Below, one piece after another: positions 8,886 to 19,892 of a DNA stretch of 37,578 nt; position 1 is the first letter of the stretch, and the number at the start of each line of letters is the position of its first letter. Origin of the DNA: Chara braunii (Eukaryota > Streptophyta > Charophyceae > Charales > Characeae). The translations under genes were made by a program, and so were the position numbers. Under the pieces are notes generated by a model that saw nothing but the letters and a program-made list of their open reading frames with translations, was not told the origin of the DNA and did no database searches. The DNA lies in the NCBI GenBank assembly GCA_003427395.1, contig BFEA01000370.1, positions 1,087,490-1,125,067 of the forward strand, in the 5' to 3' direction.

Positions 8886-9536
8886 ATCATCTATCAGTCA
8901 GATCTTTCGTACCAGGTGTCTATCCATTCCGAGGAAATCGAGGAAACTTGCCTCCGCCCTGGCACAAACAAGGCATGCTAGGGCCGGGCTGGAGTTCCTT
9001 CCCATGGGAATGCCAGATACTTGGCGAAGAATCTGAGATCCGCTCTTGATATATGCATGGGGGAGATCATACATCAACATTTTTCTTAACAGCACAAAAT
9101 CTATGGAGACAAACCCGACTTCCCTAGCTAATGATTTGGACATTCTGCATTCCTTGCCTCTCCAACTTACTCTAACGACCCGTATCCCCCTCGCTTCGTT
9201 CAGTTTTACAATCCACTCTACTGCTGCAATAACACTCTCATGGGTAAGTTTGGCGAACATGTCTTTCACATCGTAGCTACGTGCTAACACTGCGTCGTTC
9301 TTCCTTCCCAAACTCTTCTGATGTCTTCTCATAGTCTGGCAGAGTTCATCGGTGGCAGGAAGATCAAAGTGGCAGTTCTTCTGCATACACATCAGCATAT
9401 ATCTCACAGCTCTACCCAATCTCGCACTTGCCAGTTTTGCGGGATCGGAGGTCGCTGGGGCGATGGGTCGCCATCGCTCCAGGTCCTTGTCTTTGGTATC
9501 ACATAAGCTGCCCCGATCTTCCCCTGCTTTCCCCAT
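8886..9536 (-). pseudogene. Penelope-like reverse transcriptase core (fingers and palm)
   Basis: RT landmarks in order: KDLERWRPIAP (fingers), SYDVKDMFAKLTH (motif A, catalytic Asp), and VSGIPMGRNSSPALACLV (motif B, with the GIPMG-x-x-x-SP signature of Penelope and telomerase-related RTs). A TGA at 8898-8900 then cuts the frame just before motif C. The frame differs from the preceding block; they meet near 9490, where IPK is followed by D-L-E-R-W after a one-base shift. The enzyme would copy element RNA onto a nicked chromosomal end. As written it cannot make a complete palm. Confidence 0.85.
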
Positions 9537-10690
9537 TCGGCCACCCGCTTCAGATCACTAGATATGTAGTCTTTCCTTGCTTCATTCAGAACATCAGATT
9601 CACACTTATTCTCACACACATATCCACAATTCCAACGGAATGTTAGATTCTGCGCGTGGAAATACAAAACCGGACATAAGACAATAGTGGCACCGGGATT
9701 CCTATCCACAGGTACAGTGACTAAGTCTTCGAACGGTTCACACCAAGCCTTCACTTGATCTTCCGTCATGCCCTTCTGATTGTCCCCAATCTTTTTCCAA
9801 CACGCCTGTACCTCGTCTTCTTTCACGTTCACCCTCCTACCCTTGGCCCAAGGTTCAACAGCTTCCTTGATTCCCTTAATGATGTCCTGGATCCTCTCCG
9901 GACCTCTGGTGATATTGCGTGAGTTATGCAGAAATCTCGGAGCATAGCTGATGTCATCCATTCGAACTCTCACGTGCCCTTGTACCCTCGGTAGATCCAC
10001 TTCCACACATGTGCATCCTGCCTCATCTTGCTTAACCCACTTGCGAAAATCGTGAATGATATCACCCACCGTCTTTCTCCTCTTGAGAACAACCCTTACC
10101 CTCCCACATATATAACGACGCAACGATACATCCAAAATTATCTTCTCAATGCTCGATACCGCTAGCTCCCTAACCTTAGCTGTTTTCACAGCCGGTGAAA
10201 ACGGAATCTTTACGACATGTCTTTTTCGAACGTATATCCCATACTTCTCTCTAATTACCTTTGCAATTCTTATCTTCAGTGTTGTCCTCGATTTTTCCCG
10301 TGTGAATAAACAAGCCGATCGATACAACGCAACCAGTTTTGACGAGTTCATCTTGTACGCTTGCTTGATGCAGTACGGTCGAACGAGCAACTCCCTTAGG
10401 AAGTTCATCCGATGTTCGATTGCTGATGAGGCAATCTCAATCTTCCTTACTACGAACTCACCCCCATCTTCAAGTAGAGCCCGACAGTTCTTTAGATACT
10501 TCTTTCTCCCTCCTATCTCTAATGTCGACTCCCCGACCCTCATTCTTACCTTGCGCCAACTTTCACTCCATAACTTTCCTCCGGCGGAAACCATCGGGCG
10601 TCTATCACCTGTTTCCTTCATCTTCTTCAGAACCTCTATGAAGGATGAAAATACTCGTCCCTGCTGGGTAAAACAGATTACGGGGTCTTG
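9404..10690 (-). pseudogene. Penelope-like RT, N-terminal extension
   Basis: A 405-residue frame is open from 10621. It extends further upstream in the same frame to about 10690, with protein-like VICFTQQGRVFSSF, so the printed start is internal. The block is rich in Lys and Arg and probably contributes RNA binding, as expected of the long N-terminal part of Penelope RTs. Near its 3' end AAYVIPKT matches the start of the RT fingers; the frame then becomes nonsense past about 9490, marking a frameshift. A helical basic stretch (IRIAKVIREKYGIYVRKRHV) lies near residue 120. It separates nuclease from RT in the permuted architecture. Confidence 0.75.
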
Positions 10691-11316
10691 ATTTGCGTAG
10701 ATTCTTCTCTTCCCTCTCTCCTCTTTCCTTTCCTCCTCTTCTTCTTCGATCCATCTTGCTTCCTACCAATACTATTCAGTGCAGGAGAAAACCTCGAGAT
10801 CAGCATAGTTTCTACTTTAAGAGGATCTGCAACACCGACGACTACTGGTAGAATGACGTATTTTTCCCAACCAAAACGTCTCAACCATGCATGTAGTTTT
10901 CTGGCATTTCCAAAGTTTCCCGAGGTAGTGCATCTAACATGTTCAGCCCATCTGGTTATTACTTTTCTAACTGTGCATCCAATATAAATATGCTTACACC
11001 ATGGGCTAACTATGAAATAGACCCCTGCCTCTCTGGTATCAACTTTCCTCGCTGCTTCTTCATTCATGACTCCTAACCATTTTTTCATCCATGGGAAGCA
11101 TCCTCTCACTGCCAGAAGTAGAAACTTTCGCATGACTAGATTTTCTAATTCTGCGTGTACCAGTTTTCCATCCCGCCCTACCTTCTCCAGTCTGGCTAGC
11201 ACACTCACCTTCAAGTCATCTATCGTAACCATTTCACCCTTCCTTCTTAACTTCACTTCTCCCCCAGTGGAGGGATGTCGGCCTTCTTCTCGCAGAAGCC
11301 TTCGTAGGCCAACCAT
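10678..11316 (-). CDS. GIY-YIG endonuclease domain of Penelope-like element
   Basis: A 212-residue frame; an in-frame TAG lies two codons upstream of the start at 11316. Residues 98-178 hold the fold: AGVYFIVSPW (the GIY strand), HIYIGCT (the YIG strand), an Arg-Trp-x-x-His helix (RWAEHV) and KVETMLISRFSPALN, with the expected catalytic Glu and the closing P-x-L-N. The domain would nick target DNA to prime reverse transcription. A Lys/Arg-rich tail (about 189-212) ends in TAA at 10678. The downstream RT frame is protein-like over the same stretch, so the TAA may reflect a frameshift and the original protein was probably a single nuclease-RT polypeptide. All key nuclease residues appear intact. 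Confidence 0.85.
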   Translation of the reverse strand: MVGLRRLLREEGRHPSTGGEVKLRRKGEMVTIDDLKVSVLARLEKVGRDGKLVHAELENLVMRKFLLLAVRGCFPWMKKWLGVMNEEAARKVDTREAGVYFIVSPWCKHIYIGCTVRKVITRWAEHVRCTTSGNFGNARKLHAWLRRFGWEKYVILPVVVGVADPLKVETMLISRFSPALNSIGRKQDGSKKKRRKGKRREGREESTQIKTP

Positions 11317-11663
11317 GTTCTACACCGGACCAATTCGCATATCATCTCGTCACGCTGAGGCCAAACATGTCGGGATAGAGAGGGACGGAGAGAGCGAGAT
11401 AGATCGAGACGAGTGATGGATGTGGGGATGGGGAAAGGGGGAAGTGAGGAAGTTAGAGGATCGGGATCGGGAGGAGCAAACAGAGGGATTCCGAGGCAGG
11501 CCGAACGCCGAAATAAGAGGCGACGTTGGAATGGGGAAGAAAGACGCCGGGAGAACAAGGTCGAACGAGAGGAGGGGAGAGGTCGGGAGAGGGAGGGGGG
11601 GAAGTCGGGGGGGGGGGGGGGGGACCTCGGTCGCGCGGGCACGAGATTTGAAACCGGCTTTTT

Positions 11664-11711
11664 CGTTGTTGTTGTTGTTGTTGTTGTTTTGATTGATTGA
11701 TTGATTGATTG
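11664..11711. repeat. (TTG)n then (GATT)n microsatellites
   Basis: GTT repeats run directly into GATT repeats at the 5' side of the Penelope-like element. A G run at about 11609-11622 precedes them. No gene is seen in 11317-11829. Confidence 0.85.
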
Positions 11712-11825
11712 GTGGGCCGAAGCGGAGCGGGTGCGCAGGGAGGAATGTGATTGACAGCAGCTGCGACTCTTTCTTTTTTTTTTTCCCCTTTTTTCTTCTT
11801 TTTTCCCCGGAGCGGGGGGGGCGCA

Positions 11826-11829
<4 letters not shown>

Positions 11830-11913
<84 letters not shown>
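11830..11913. repeat. (GA)n microsatellite abutting the gap
   Basis: Pure GA to the first N. The true repeat length is unknown because the assembly breaks inside it. Confidence 0.97.
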
Positions 11914-12578
11914 NNNNNNNNNNNNNNNNNNNNNNNNNNNNNNNNNNNNNNNNNNNNNNNNNNNNNNNNNNNNNNNNNNNNNNNNNNNNNNNNNNNNNNN
12001 NNNNNNNNNNNNNNNNNNNNNNNNNNNNNNNNNNNNNNNNNNNNNNNNNNNNNNNNNNNNNNNNNNNNNNNNNNNNNNNNNNNNNNNNNNNNNNNNNNNN
12101 NNNNNNNNNNNNNNNNNNNNNNNNNNNNNNNNNNNNNNNNNNNNNNNNNNNNNNNNNNNNNNNNNNNNNNNNNNNNNNNNNNNNNNNNNNNNNNNNNNNN
12201 NNNNNNNNNNNNNNNNNNNNNNNNNNNNNNNNNNNNNNNNNNNNNNNNNNNNNNNNNNNNNNNNNNNNNNNNNNNNNNNNNNNNNNNNNNNNNNNNNNNN
12301 NNNNNNNNNNNNNNNNNNNNNNNNNNNNNNNNNNNNNNNNNNNNNNNNNNNNNNNNNNNNNNNNNNNNNNNNNNNNNNNNNNNNNNNNNNNNNNNNNNNN
12401 NNNNNNNNNNNNNNNNNNNNNNNNNNNNNNNNNNNNNNNNNNNNNNNNNNNNNNNNNNNNNNNNNNNNNNNNNNNNNNNNNNNNNNNNNNNNNNNNNNNN
12501 NNNNNNNNNNNNNNNNNNNNNNNNNNNNNNNNNNNNNNNNNNNNNNNNNNNNNNNNNNNNNNNNNNNNNNNNNNNNNN
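11914..12578. other. Assembly gap (N run, 665 bases)
   Basis: Every base is N. Reading frames crossing it are meaningless. It may be an estimated-size gap caused by the GA repeat. Confidence 1.
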
Positions 12579-14480
12579 TTTGGATTTTTTCCACAATCAC
12601 ACTGATTTCGACATTGCTCTTGTGGTCGGTAGGCGCGTAATATTTTTGCATAACCACATTCCTTCCGGCTCACACCATAGGCACCTACTGACCTTTGAAA
12701 TTTTGTTGAACACAGAGTGTAGTTATAATATATGGTAATGATTGGTCGCACATTGTTCGTGAACTTAAACTAAATGACATAAGTGTGTTTTTTTACAAAT
12801 CACGTGAATCATACAAAGTTCGAAAGTTAATTTAAATATTTTAGCCTTCGTCCTCTAACACTTCCCTAGACATACCCGTATGTATCACTTTCTCGTCCCC
12901 ATCCACCTTACCATCCCTCCACTCATTTTCTCTTACTGACTTTAACATTCTTATATTAGTCAGTTGGTCCACATACTTTCAGCCCAATAACATTCCTACT
13001 GAAAAAAAAAATATAGGCACCTTCCGACCACATAAAATTTTGTAATGTATACAGTCTGATTCTACATTATTAGTTATGATTGACGACTTATTAATTTTTT
13101 AAGTATTCCACATAGGGTAACATTCAAGTTGACCGTCTCAGCGCCCCCCCCCCCTCCTTCCTCTCTCTCTCCCTCTCGCAAAGCTCAACGTATTAGATTG
13201 CTTAGTAGGCTCGTAATATTTTTTTTTCCTTGTGTATTAATTCCACGTAACAGAGTATGTGGTCATCGAACACAATACCTTGAGCGTTCGTCAAACACTT
13301 ATATTTAAAACGAAAATGTTAGTTGATTAACTACATTTATTAGTCATGAACAACTAATCATCACTTTCGAACGTTTATGCAATCCCAATAGAAACTCCAA
13401 TATTTGCAAGGCATGTTATCTTCGACAGGTGATTACATGTGCTCTATATAATATCTTCCAACACGATACGTCATGTACATGATCGTTTTTGTTTTCCCCT
13501 CAAACACGGCGTGGACGCTCAATGGATCGCATTTCACTCTTACGTCATAAGGGCATTCTATCACGGTCGGAGAAGACATTTTTTTATGTGAAATGGGAAA
13601 CAAAAACATAATTTAAGTATGTTTCTTCTCTATATTGCATCCATTCACCACACGTTATCCTTCTATGACCTGCATTTTAGTGTTTTTATTGCGTAAACAT
13701 GACTTCATTGTTTTCATGGTCATGCATGTGCATTATATATTTTTGTTTGTTCTAGCAATGCTCTACACATGACCGTTGAATGTGAGCGAAATTGAAATTG
13801 TTACAATGTTTTTTTTTTGTCGTACATCATAAAAATATCTTGTAAGGGTTTAACTTTTTTTTTATTAGGCGATTTGGGTATCATAAATTTCACGGTCGTC
13901 TGATATTTTTTTGACTTGCGTCTATTCACTACATGTTTTCCTCTCATGTCCTATTTTTTGGTCATGATGCAATTGTTATCTAAACATTATTGCTTTCATT
14001 CCGTATGTGATCAACTTCTATTTGCGAAATTACGTACATTTTTTTCTGCATGTTCCTTGCTTGTACGAAATCCCGCTTATTGTTTTTGTTATTCTCGTTC
14101 AGAACCCATGCGCTATATGTACACTTCTCCTTATGCTGCTCTTTGAGCCAATATTGCGTTTTAGAGAATTATTAGGGGTGATGAATGTCATGTCCTTCTT
14201 TAGGATCACACATTTCATTGTCTCTCACCGACCGAGAGTCAAGAAACAATGTTTTGTTTTTATGTCTCTGTCAATTTTTCTATTTATTTGTTTGTGACTC
14301 TGTCTCTATATGTTTGTCCATACGTGAGAAGCGTAATTAGTCGTTAAATGCGCTTAAAGTTTCGTAACATTTGCGCCTGTATGATCCCCTCCTCCCATTT
14401 CTCCCCACACCGGTAGCCCAAGGAGGTATGCAGGTGACTATGTGTTATGTGTGTCAGTGTCTTTGTGCAAAGGTGCAGAG
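12579..14480. other. AT-rich non-coding DNA with diverged internal repeats
   Basis: No gene. Two phrases recur: TAGGC-x-CGTAATATTTTT near 12630 and 13207, and ATAGGCACCT followed by AAATTTTGT near 12678 and 13012. This suggests decayed duplications. A C run (13143-13154) and scattered T runs are present. Confidence 0.5.
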
Positions 14481-14486
14481 TGTTGA

Positions 14487-14552
14487 AGGCAGAATCCTAG
14501 ACCACAATGTGCATTGATAACCGGTGCCTTAACCACTAAGCCACAGACCACT
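14487..14552 (-). other. tRNA-like sequence (SINE head or tRNA pseudogene)
   Basis: On the minus strand TGGCTTAGTGGTTAAGG (about 14543-14527) is an excellent tRNA D-arm/A box. A degenerate B box (GGATTCTGCC) lies about 30 nt downstream. The anticodon and T arms do not fold cleanly, so it is not a functional tRNA. No A tail or TSD was found. Confidence 0.5.
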
Positions 14553-15625
14553 AAACTAATTTTCTCTTTACGCAAAGACCGAAAAAAAAAAAACATATAT
14601 TTACATGAGATGGTAATCTTTTTAACAACTTTGATCTCACCCTGTTCTATTTCGATGTGATGTGTTTGCCTTTGGATCTTGCAGTGATCTCATTCATGGT
14701 TCCAATACACTTGCATACTCTACATGAAACTTTTTTTTTTGTTGGGTGAAGGAAAGTGTTGTACAAGTTTATTTGCTTTTTATTTCTTTAAATACCAAGA
14801 AATGATGGACATAATTTTTTTTTTTTTTAACTTAAATAAAAATGAAACAACCTGACCTGAACGTTGTGCAAGTTAGCAGTCATAGGGCCTCGCTCCACTT
14901 CACAACATTCCAGGGCAGATTTTGACACTTGCTTGACCTGATGTATTCAAAATGTTGGAGTGGTCCGAATGCACCTGGGGATGAAAATTGTCCAAATGCA
15001 TGTAAGTGTTGTTTGGTGGAACAACACTTATAACGACATACCACTGCAAGGAAGCATCCCCACTCTGCATTTTTTAATTTGGTTTTGCTCGTCGAGCTGG
15101 CAAAGCAACAAATTTTGAAGTTTTGCTCCCCTGTAACTTGGTAGCGATTTTGTTCGCAATTTCGTTTCTGAAGGTTAATAGCGAGTCGATTGCGTTGGGG
15201 GCCTGCGGAAAATAGAAATCGAGACCACGGTCTTCAACATTAGATGTCGTCGTTATTTTATCGTTGTTTATTTATTGTTGTCATCATCAACATCATAATC
15301 GTCATCATCATCATCATCATTACCATCATCGAATTTTGTGTATGCAAAAGTTATCTCTTCAAGTTGAAGGGGTCAGACGACGACGGTTGGGGCATAAAAC
15401 TGATGATAGCCTGAAGATGTCTTTAGACCACATAAAAACGTTTCAAGTGCTAAGTGAGTCAGTCTTCACCCTTACCATCCTTGTGTTCAGTCACTGTCCT
15501 TGCCCTTACTTATTCCTTTGTGTTTTAAGGTTCCAACTATGTGTCAGATATATGGCACAGTACACTAGAAGATGCAACAAATACGACACTAACAATCATG
15601 CGTTCTTTTCAGGGAAAAAAGGTGG
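14553..15625. other. No gene recognised
   Basis: AT-rich with poly-T runs (14732, 14816-14828) and a short (CAT)n at about 15283-15330. The one longer frame (15264-15635) is driven by the CAT repeat. Confidence 0.5.
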
Positions 15626-15692
<67 letters not shown>

Positions 15693-15714
15693 CAGAGAGA
15701 GAGAGAGAGAGAGA
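15626..15714. repeat. (GATA)n-(GA)n compound microsatellite
   Basis: About 65 bp of GATA repeats, then GACA and GA repeats. Confidence 0.97.
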
Positions 15715-18700
15715 CTATCTTTGTATCCCTCTCATCTATCTACAACGAAATTGTGTAGCTAAGTAGGTCGCGAAGGTAATGTTGCGCGCCGATATTTTTT
15801 GTTCAAACTGTACATATTAATTTTCACCCCATCTTTCTTGAACTCTTAGGCGCTTCTCTGAGCATCCTAGCACATACTGTACACATATCCAAGATACATA
15901 TTTCATCAATCAAAACCAAGCACTGGACCAACTCAATTGTGAAAGTGAAAAGTGCTCCTCGTCGGCATACCCCATAGATTGAAATCATATATGACTCAGG
16001 AGAAAACTTAGTCGAATCCATAATGTCGAGCCAAGAAACATTCCTAAAACTCGAGTCACATGTCTCTCTTATCCCTTATTGTTTGGTTACACATGCTAAG
16101 TCAGAAAGGTATAAAAGAGACAATAAAGTCTTCTGACACCTCATATATCGGAGTACATACTCTATGACACTTCATTTATCTTATCTACTGAAGTTCAGCA
16201 CTGCATCTAAGCGGAAAATAGCAAACATACCGCAAATCTTAACTCACATTCGACTAGTAGCATATAATATCTTATCTGAATAAAGAAAAATATGAAGGTC
16301 CTACTATAGAACAAAAAAAGAATGAAATCAAAAGGTCATTCATTCACTAGTTAGGCGCAATCCTTTCCTAATTCCCTTATGTTAAGTTTTAATAGTTGAA
16401 ATCTAAACCTTTCTTCGGTCTGCTTCACCTGCCCCTAGGTCCAACTCATACAGACAAAACATCCAGAAAGTATATCTTATCAGTATACAAAGTTTTGCTT
16501 CCCTACAATATTCTTCCCGAAAGACAATCTTGAAATCAAACCTCACTACATTGCTCATTTTCAACGTCTAAGACCATTCAAAAAAAGCAGGTAATAATAT
16601 ACAGTGATAATAATGCATTTGCAATTTTTCAATATTGGATGTTACAAATTATCATAATAAACTATTACTTATAGTATGGATATACTGTCATAGTGAAAAC
16701 AATTTTTATAATAGTTGAGTAAATAAATAGTATTAGCAAGCGAAGAGACAAATTCAACTGGTATATGCGTGCATAGTGATGATGAGAAAGTGATGGTAGC
16801 TGTTATGATAGACAATATTCATGCTGTGGTTAGTAAGTTCCTTAATGACAAATGCTTTTAAATGCAAAAATAATGAGAGCACTACATTCTACTCCCTGGG
16901 CTTTGACATGAGTATATTGTGTCAAGGGGCAGTGTAATCCCTTAAAAGGGTTAACATCTTAGACTCCCGAGCCCCGCTCAAGGACCAAACCTCACTGCTT
17001 CACCCTCTGATTCCAATATTCGTTTCTTGCAGACCCTTGTCCATTAGTAGACAACCCTACCATGCACGTTCCAGGATCAATATCCTGTCTCGTGCAGATG
17101 AACCCACTTGACACAAAGATAGTCGGGGCATCACCCCCTGCTTCCTTGCGACAGGCAGTAGTCGTCTCCGTAATTGACCATGGTCTAACACGGCTCAAAT
17201 ACTTTCCTCCTTCTTAATACTAATGTAGTCACCTCTCCTCAAAGGGTTAGGTGACAACACCCCACTATGGACCAGGAACATAGTTCCGGCGTGGGTCTCA
17301 CTACTACTTCTGAAGACGAGTTTATAGCTCCTTCAAACCATCTTTCAGGAAAAAGGTAACTTAGGATTGCAACTCCCTCAAGAGTAGATTCTACGCATTG
17401 ACTACCTCTTCAGAGAATCTCTCCTCCCAAGAGGTCAGTCACTTCATTCACCTTCGATCCCGCGTCGAACGTGGATTCTGCGTAGCACTGCCATTCTTTG
17501 TAAGAAGAGCAATCCAACTATAGGTTATAGTGGATAGACATAAACGGATAATCATATATAATTAACTCATAAGGACGGATCAAAGCATTAGATGAGTAAC
17601 TCAGGCGAGTAATCATGAATAAAAATGCATCAGACAGATAGACTTATAGGTTTGATTTGAATCAACTGGCGCGAATGGATAAATTTACAGAGATAACTCA
17701 ATTGAATGACCTTAAATGGAAGAAATAAAGCGCTTAGATTCAAATGAACATGTTCAGGTCGATAGTGTCGAACTTAGTGAATTCCATCAGATAGCCTTTT
17801 ACCTGAATTTTGCCACCAAGTAAAGCACAAAAGGGATGATTTAACAGCATTGTCAAACTCCTTACTGCCTAACTGACCGTGCTCAACATTAGGAATTTTA
17901 GGTTGTCCCTTTATAGACGAAACCAACCTCTAAAATTCTCCCAAAGATGGACTCATCCCTATATCGACTCTTTCATAAAACAAGACTTTTATTAAGAACC
18001 CATAGCAAATGAGGGTCCTCAGTGATACTATTCACGTTCGGCCCCCCTTGTATCCCTGTACATATTTTTAACTCATCAGTATTCTACCAGAACCGTTTTC
18101 TCCCCTTTTGCTATTAACCGATCGATTAATATTTTATTACGAACAAAAGAAATTTGTGCCTTCCTGGGATACAATCCCACAGAGATCGTCACGCACATAT
18201 CTAGATTGGTCATCCCAAAAAGGCGGCGCTACAAATCATCAACTCCCCTTTCTCTTCCCAGACGGCTACCCCTTTCATTATAGGTATTATTACTGACAAG
18301 GGGAGAAGTACACAAGTCATCGTAATCTACTCCCTCTCGAGGGTGTCTTTGTTTGACGATCCTGACAAAAATTAAGCTATCACTAAGCTTGGTCCTGCTT
18401 CATGTTGGTAGGAGCTCACCCTTAAATGATCCCTCGGTATAACAAGTATGAGATTCACCCGCGAAATTCAAACTGACATAGGAAAAACAATGTCAGGGCA
18501 GTACATAATCTACGATTCGTTAGCACAACCTGAGACACTACGGGAGGGAGGGTCAGGCACATGCGGCGGAGGTGGAAGAGAAGGTCGAGGCGGCTGGGGA
18601 AGGACTGTCAACTGTCGAGGTCGATGTGCCATGGAAGAAGAGGGAGAAAAATACACCATCGGATAAGTACGAGAAGGCGGCTCAAAGCGTGATAGCATAG

Positions 18701-19380
18701 AGTCGTAACACTGTTCGTACTTATAAGAGCAACAAGTCATTTTCCCAGGAGACGACGTTCATTCACGCAGGTCCTCTTAATGTCGTCGCAACCTTAATCT
18801 CTCTCACTTCTCTTCTTTCTCTCTTTGGGTCAATAGGCTTTTCAGTTGCCTTTCCCTGTCAGCCACCTCCTCCCCTTCCAGTTCCTGCCCCACGTGGCAT
18901 GGCCGAAGGGATGAGACATCTAGAGTAGTGTTGAGTTTTTTAATGCTTTATGTATAAGACGTGTATCTCTATGAAAGAATGAAGACTTCGGAAGTATGCG
19001 AGGTTATTGTAGGGGCGGAAAAACATTACAAGTAGAGGAGAATATCGTAATAGAAACACCTTTCAGGCAGACTTGATGAGTCATTTTGTTACCCTTACTG
19101 ACTTGCTTTTAAAAGACTTCGCAATCCTTGATCGCTACCCTGTATGTTACTTTTCTAACCTGATATGAGATTAACTATGACCTCTGGCAAGCGATAGAAG
19201 GACAGATTAATATTCGTAAAGTATGGTACGCTATATCCTTTAAATTGTACTCACCGCATCTCATGAAATCTACCCTAGACAAATGCTCACAATAGACCGA
19301 CAATTAACCTTAGTAGTCCCCTCACCATCTAAATAGAGGTTGTACACTACCTTATCTTTCGTCTGTCATTTTGCTAGGGC
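15715..19380. other. No gene; scattered hairpins
   Basis: No open frame of interest. Hairpins seen by eye: GTCACCT/AGGTGAC at 17228-17255, and TGACT-CCTCTT against AAGAGG-AGTCA at 17399-17441. They may belong to the same style of elements as the arrays further along. Confidence 0.45.
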
Positions 19381-19386
19381 TTCAAT

Positions 19387-19800
19387 TAACCAAACCCTGG
19401 TCCGTTCACATAGGACCTCCGTCGTCAACCGAAAAGTCCCTGTCAGCGTGATACCTGTTGGGATCATCGGTGTGACTTCTCACCTCTACATATAACATTC
19501 TTTACTGTCTAGCCAATGATAAATCAACTAATATGCCACAAGCTGTATTAACTTATTTAAAGGTTGTCGTTTTGCCGTGATCATCGTTTAACCATACCCG
19601 AGTCCGTTCACTAAGGACCTCGGCTGGAAAGCGAGATCCCCGGCAACGGCGCCACCTGTCGCGCGCGGCGGTCCTGCACCCCGCTGGGAGCGTTGAACCT
19701 CACGGTCGTGTCGCGCAGGATCTATTTTCGAAGAATCAACTTGTCACCACTCAAACCGTGCGCGCGTGCTATACCTCTCACGACGCCCTGCGACAGGTCG
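19387..19800 (-). mobile_element. Degenerate LTR-retrotransposon junction (5' LTR end, PBS, leader), duplicated
   Basis: Minus-strand order: an LTR ending in ACA at 19657, two bases, a primer-binding site (19654-19635), then a leader. A diverged copy of PBS plus leader lies 200 bp away (about 19387-19458), again bordered by an LTR-like end (TGTTGGGA on the plus strand). Both copies share TTAACCA-x-ACCC and GTCCGTTCAC. No gag or pol frame follows, so this is a decayed or nested remnant. The GC-rich 19600-19800 stretch is probably LTR sequence. ACCTGTCGC at about 19654 recurs inverted near 19788. Confidence 0.65.
19635..19654 (-). promoter_or_regulatory. Primer-binding site for tRNA-Asp
   Basis: The plus strand GATCCCCGGCAACGGCGCCA equals the 3' end of plant-type tRNA-Asp including the post-transcriptional CCA. 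The minus strand is thus a perfect PBS for minus-strand DNA priming. Several plant Ty3/gypsy lineages use tRNA-Asp. No T arm lies upstream, so it is not a tRNA gene. Confidence 0.85.
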
Positions 19801-19819
19801 GGACGTCGCGAGGTACAAC

Positions 19820-19892
19820 TTACCTCTACCCAAGGGGCTGTCACCACCCTCAGGTAGGCGTATCCCTGCTGAGCTACCGGCCCACATGCGAA
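19820..19892 (-). other. Possible tRNA-like head
   Basis: On the minus strand GGGCCGGTAGCTCAGCAGGG resembles the first 20 bases of a tRNA. The expected B box is missing and the D stem does not close. Weak. Confidence 0.3.

Larger units (their letters stand above)
7480..11316 (-). mobile_element. Penelope-like retroelement, N-terminal GIY-YIG type, degraded
   Basis: On the minus strand the order is GIY-YIG nuclease (11316-10678), basic linker, N-terminal extension and reverse transcriptase (about 10690-8388), 3' untranslated region, and hammerhead ribozyme (7538-7487). Canonical Penelope elements carry the GIY-YIG domain after the RT. The permuted order is known from the Naiad and Chlamys groups, the latter in green algae, plants and protists, so this copy is best read as Chlamys-like. 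Damage: a frameshift in the linker (about 10690-10760), another near 9490, and a TGA at 8898-8900. The outer boundaries are not defined, since no target-site duplication or second terminal copy was found. Confidence 0.85.

Noticed and set aside
11253-12751. Frames of 280-450 residues across the N run
   Set aside because: Most codons are unknown bases, and the rest is GA repeat or low-complexity DNA.
18069-18077. Second hammerhead core (CTGATGAG on the minus strand)
   Set aside because: No stem II partner and no GAAA box follow.
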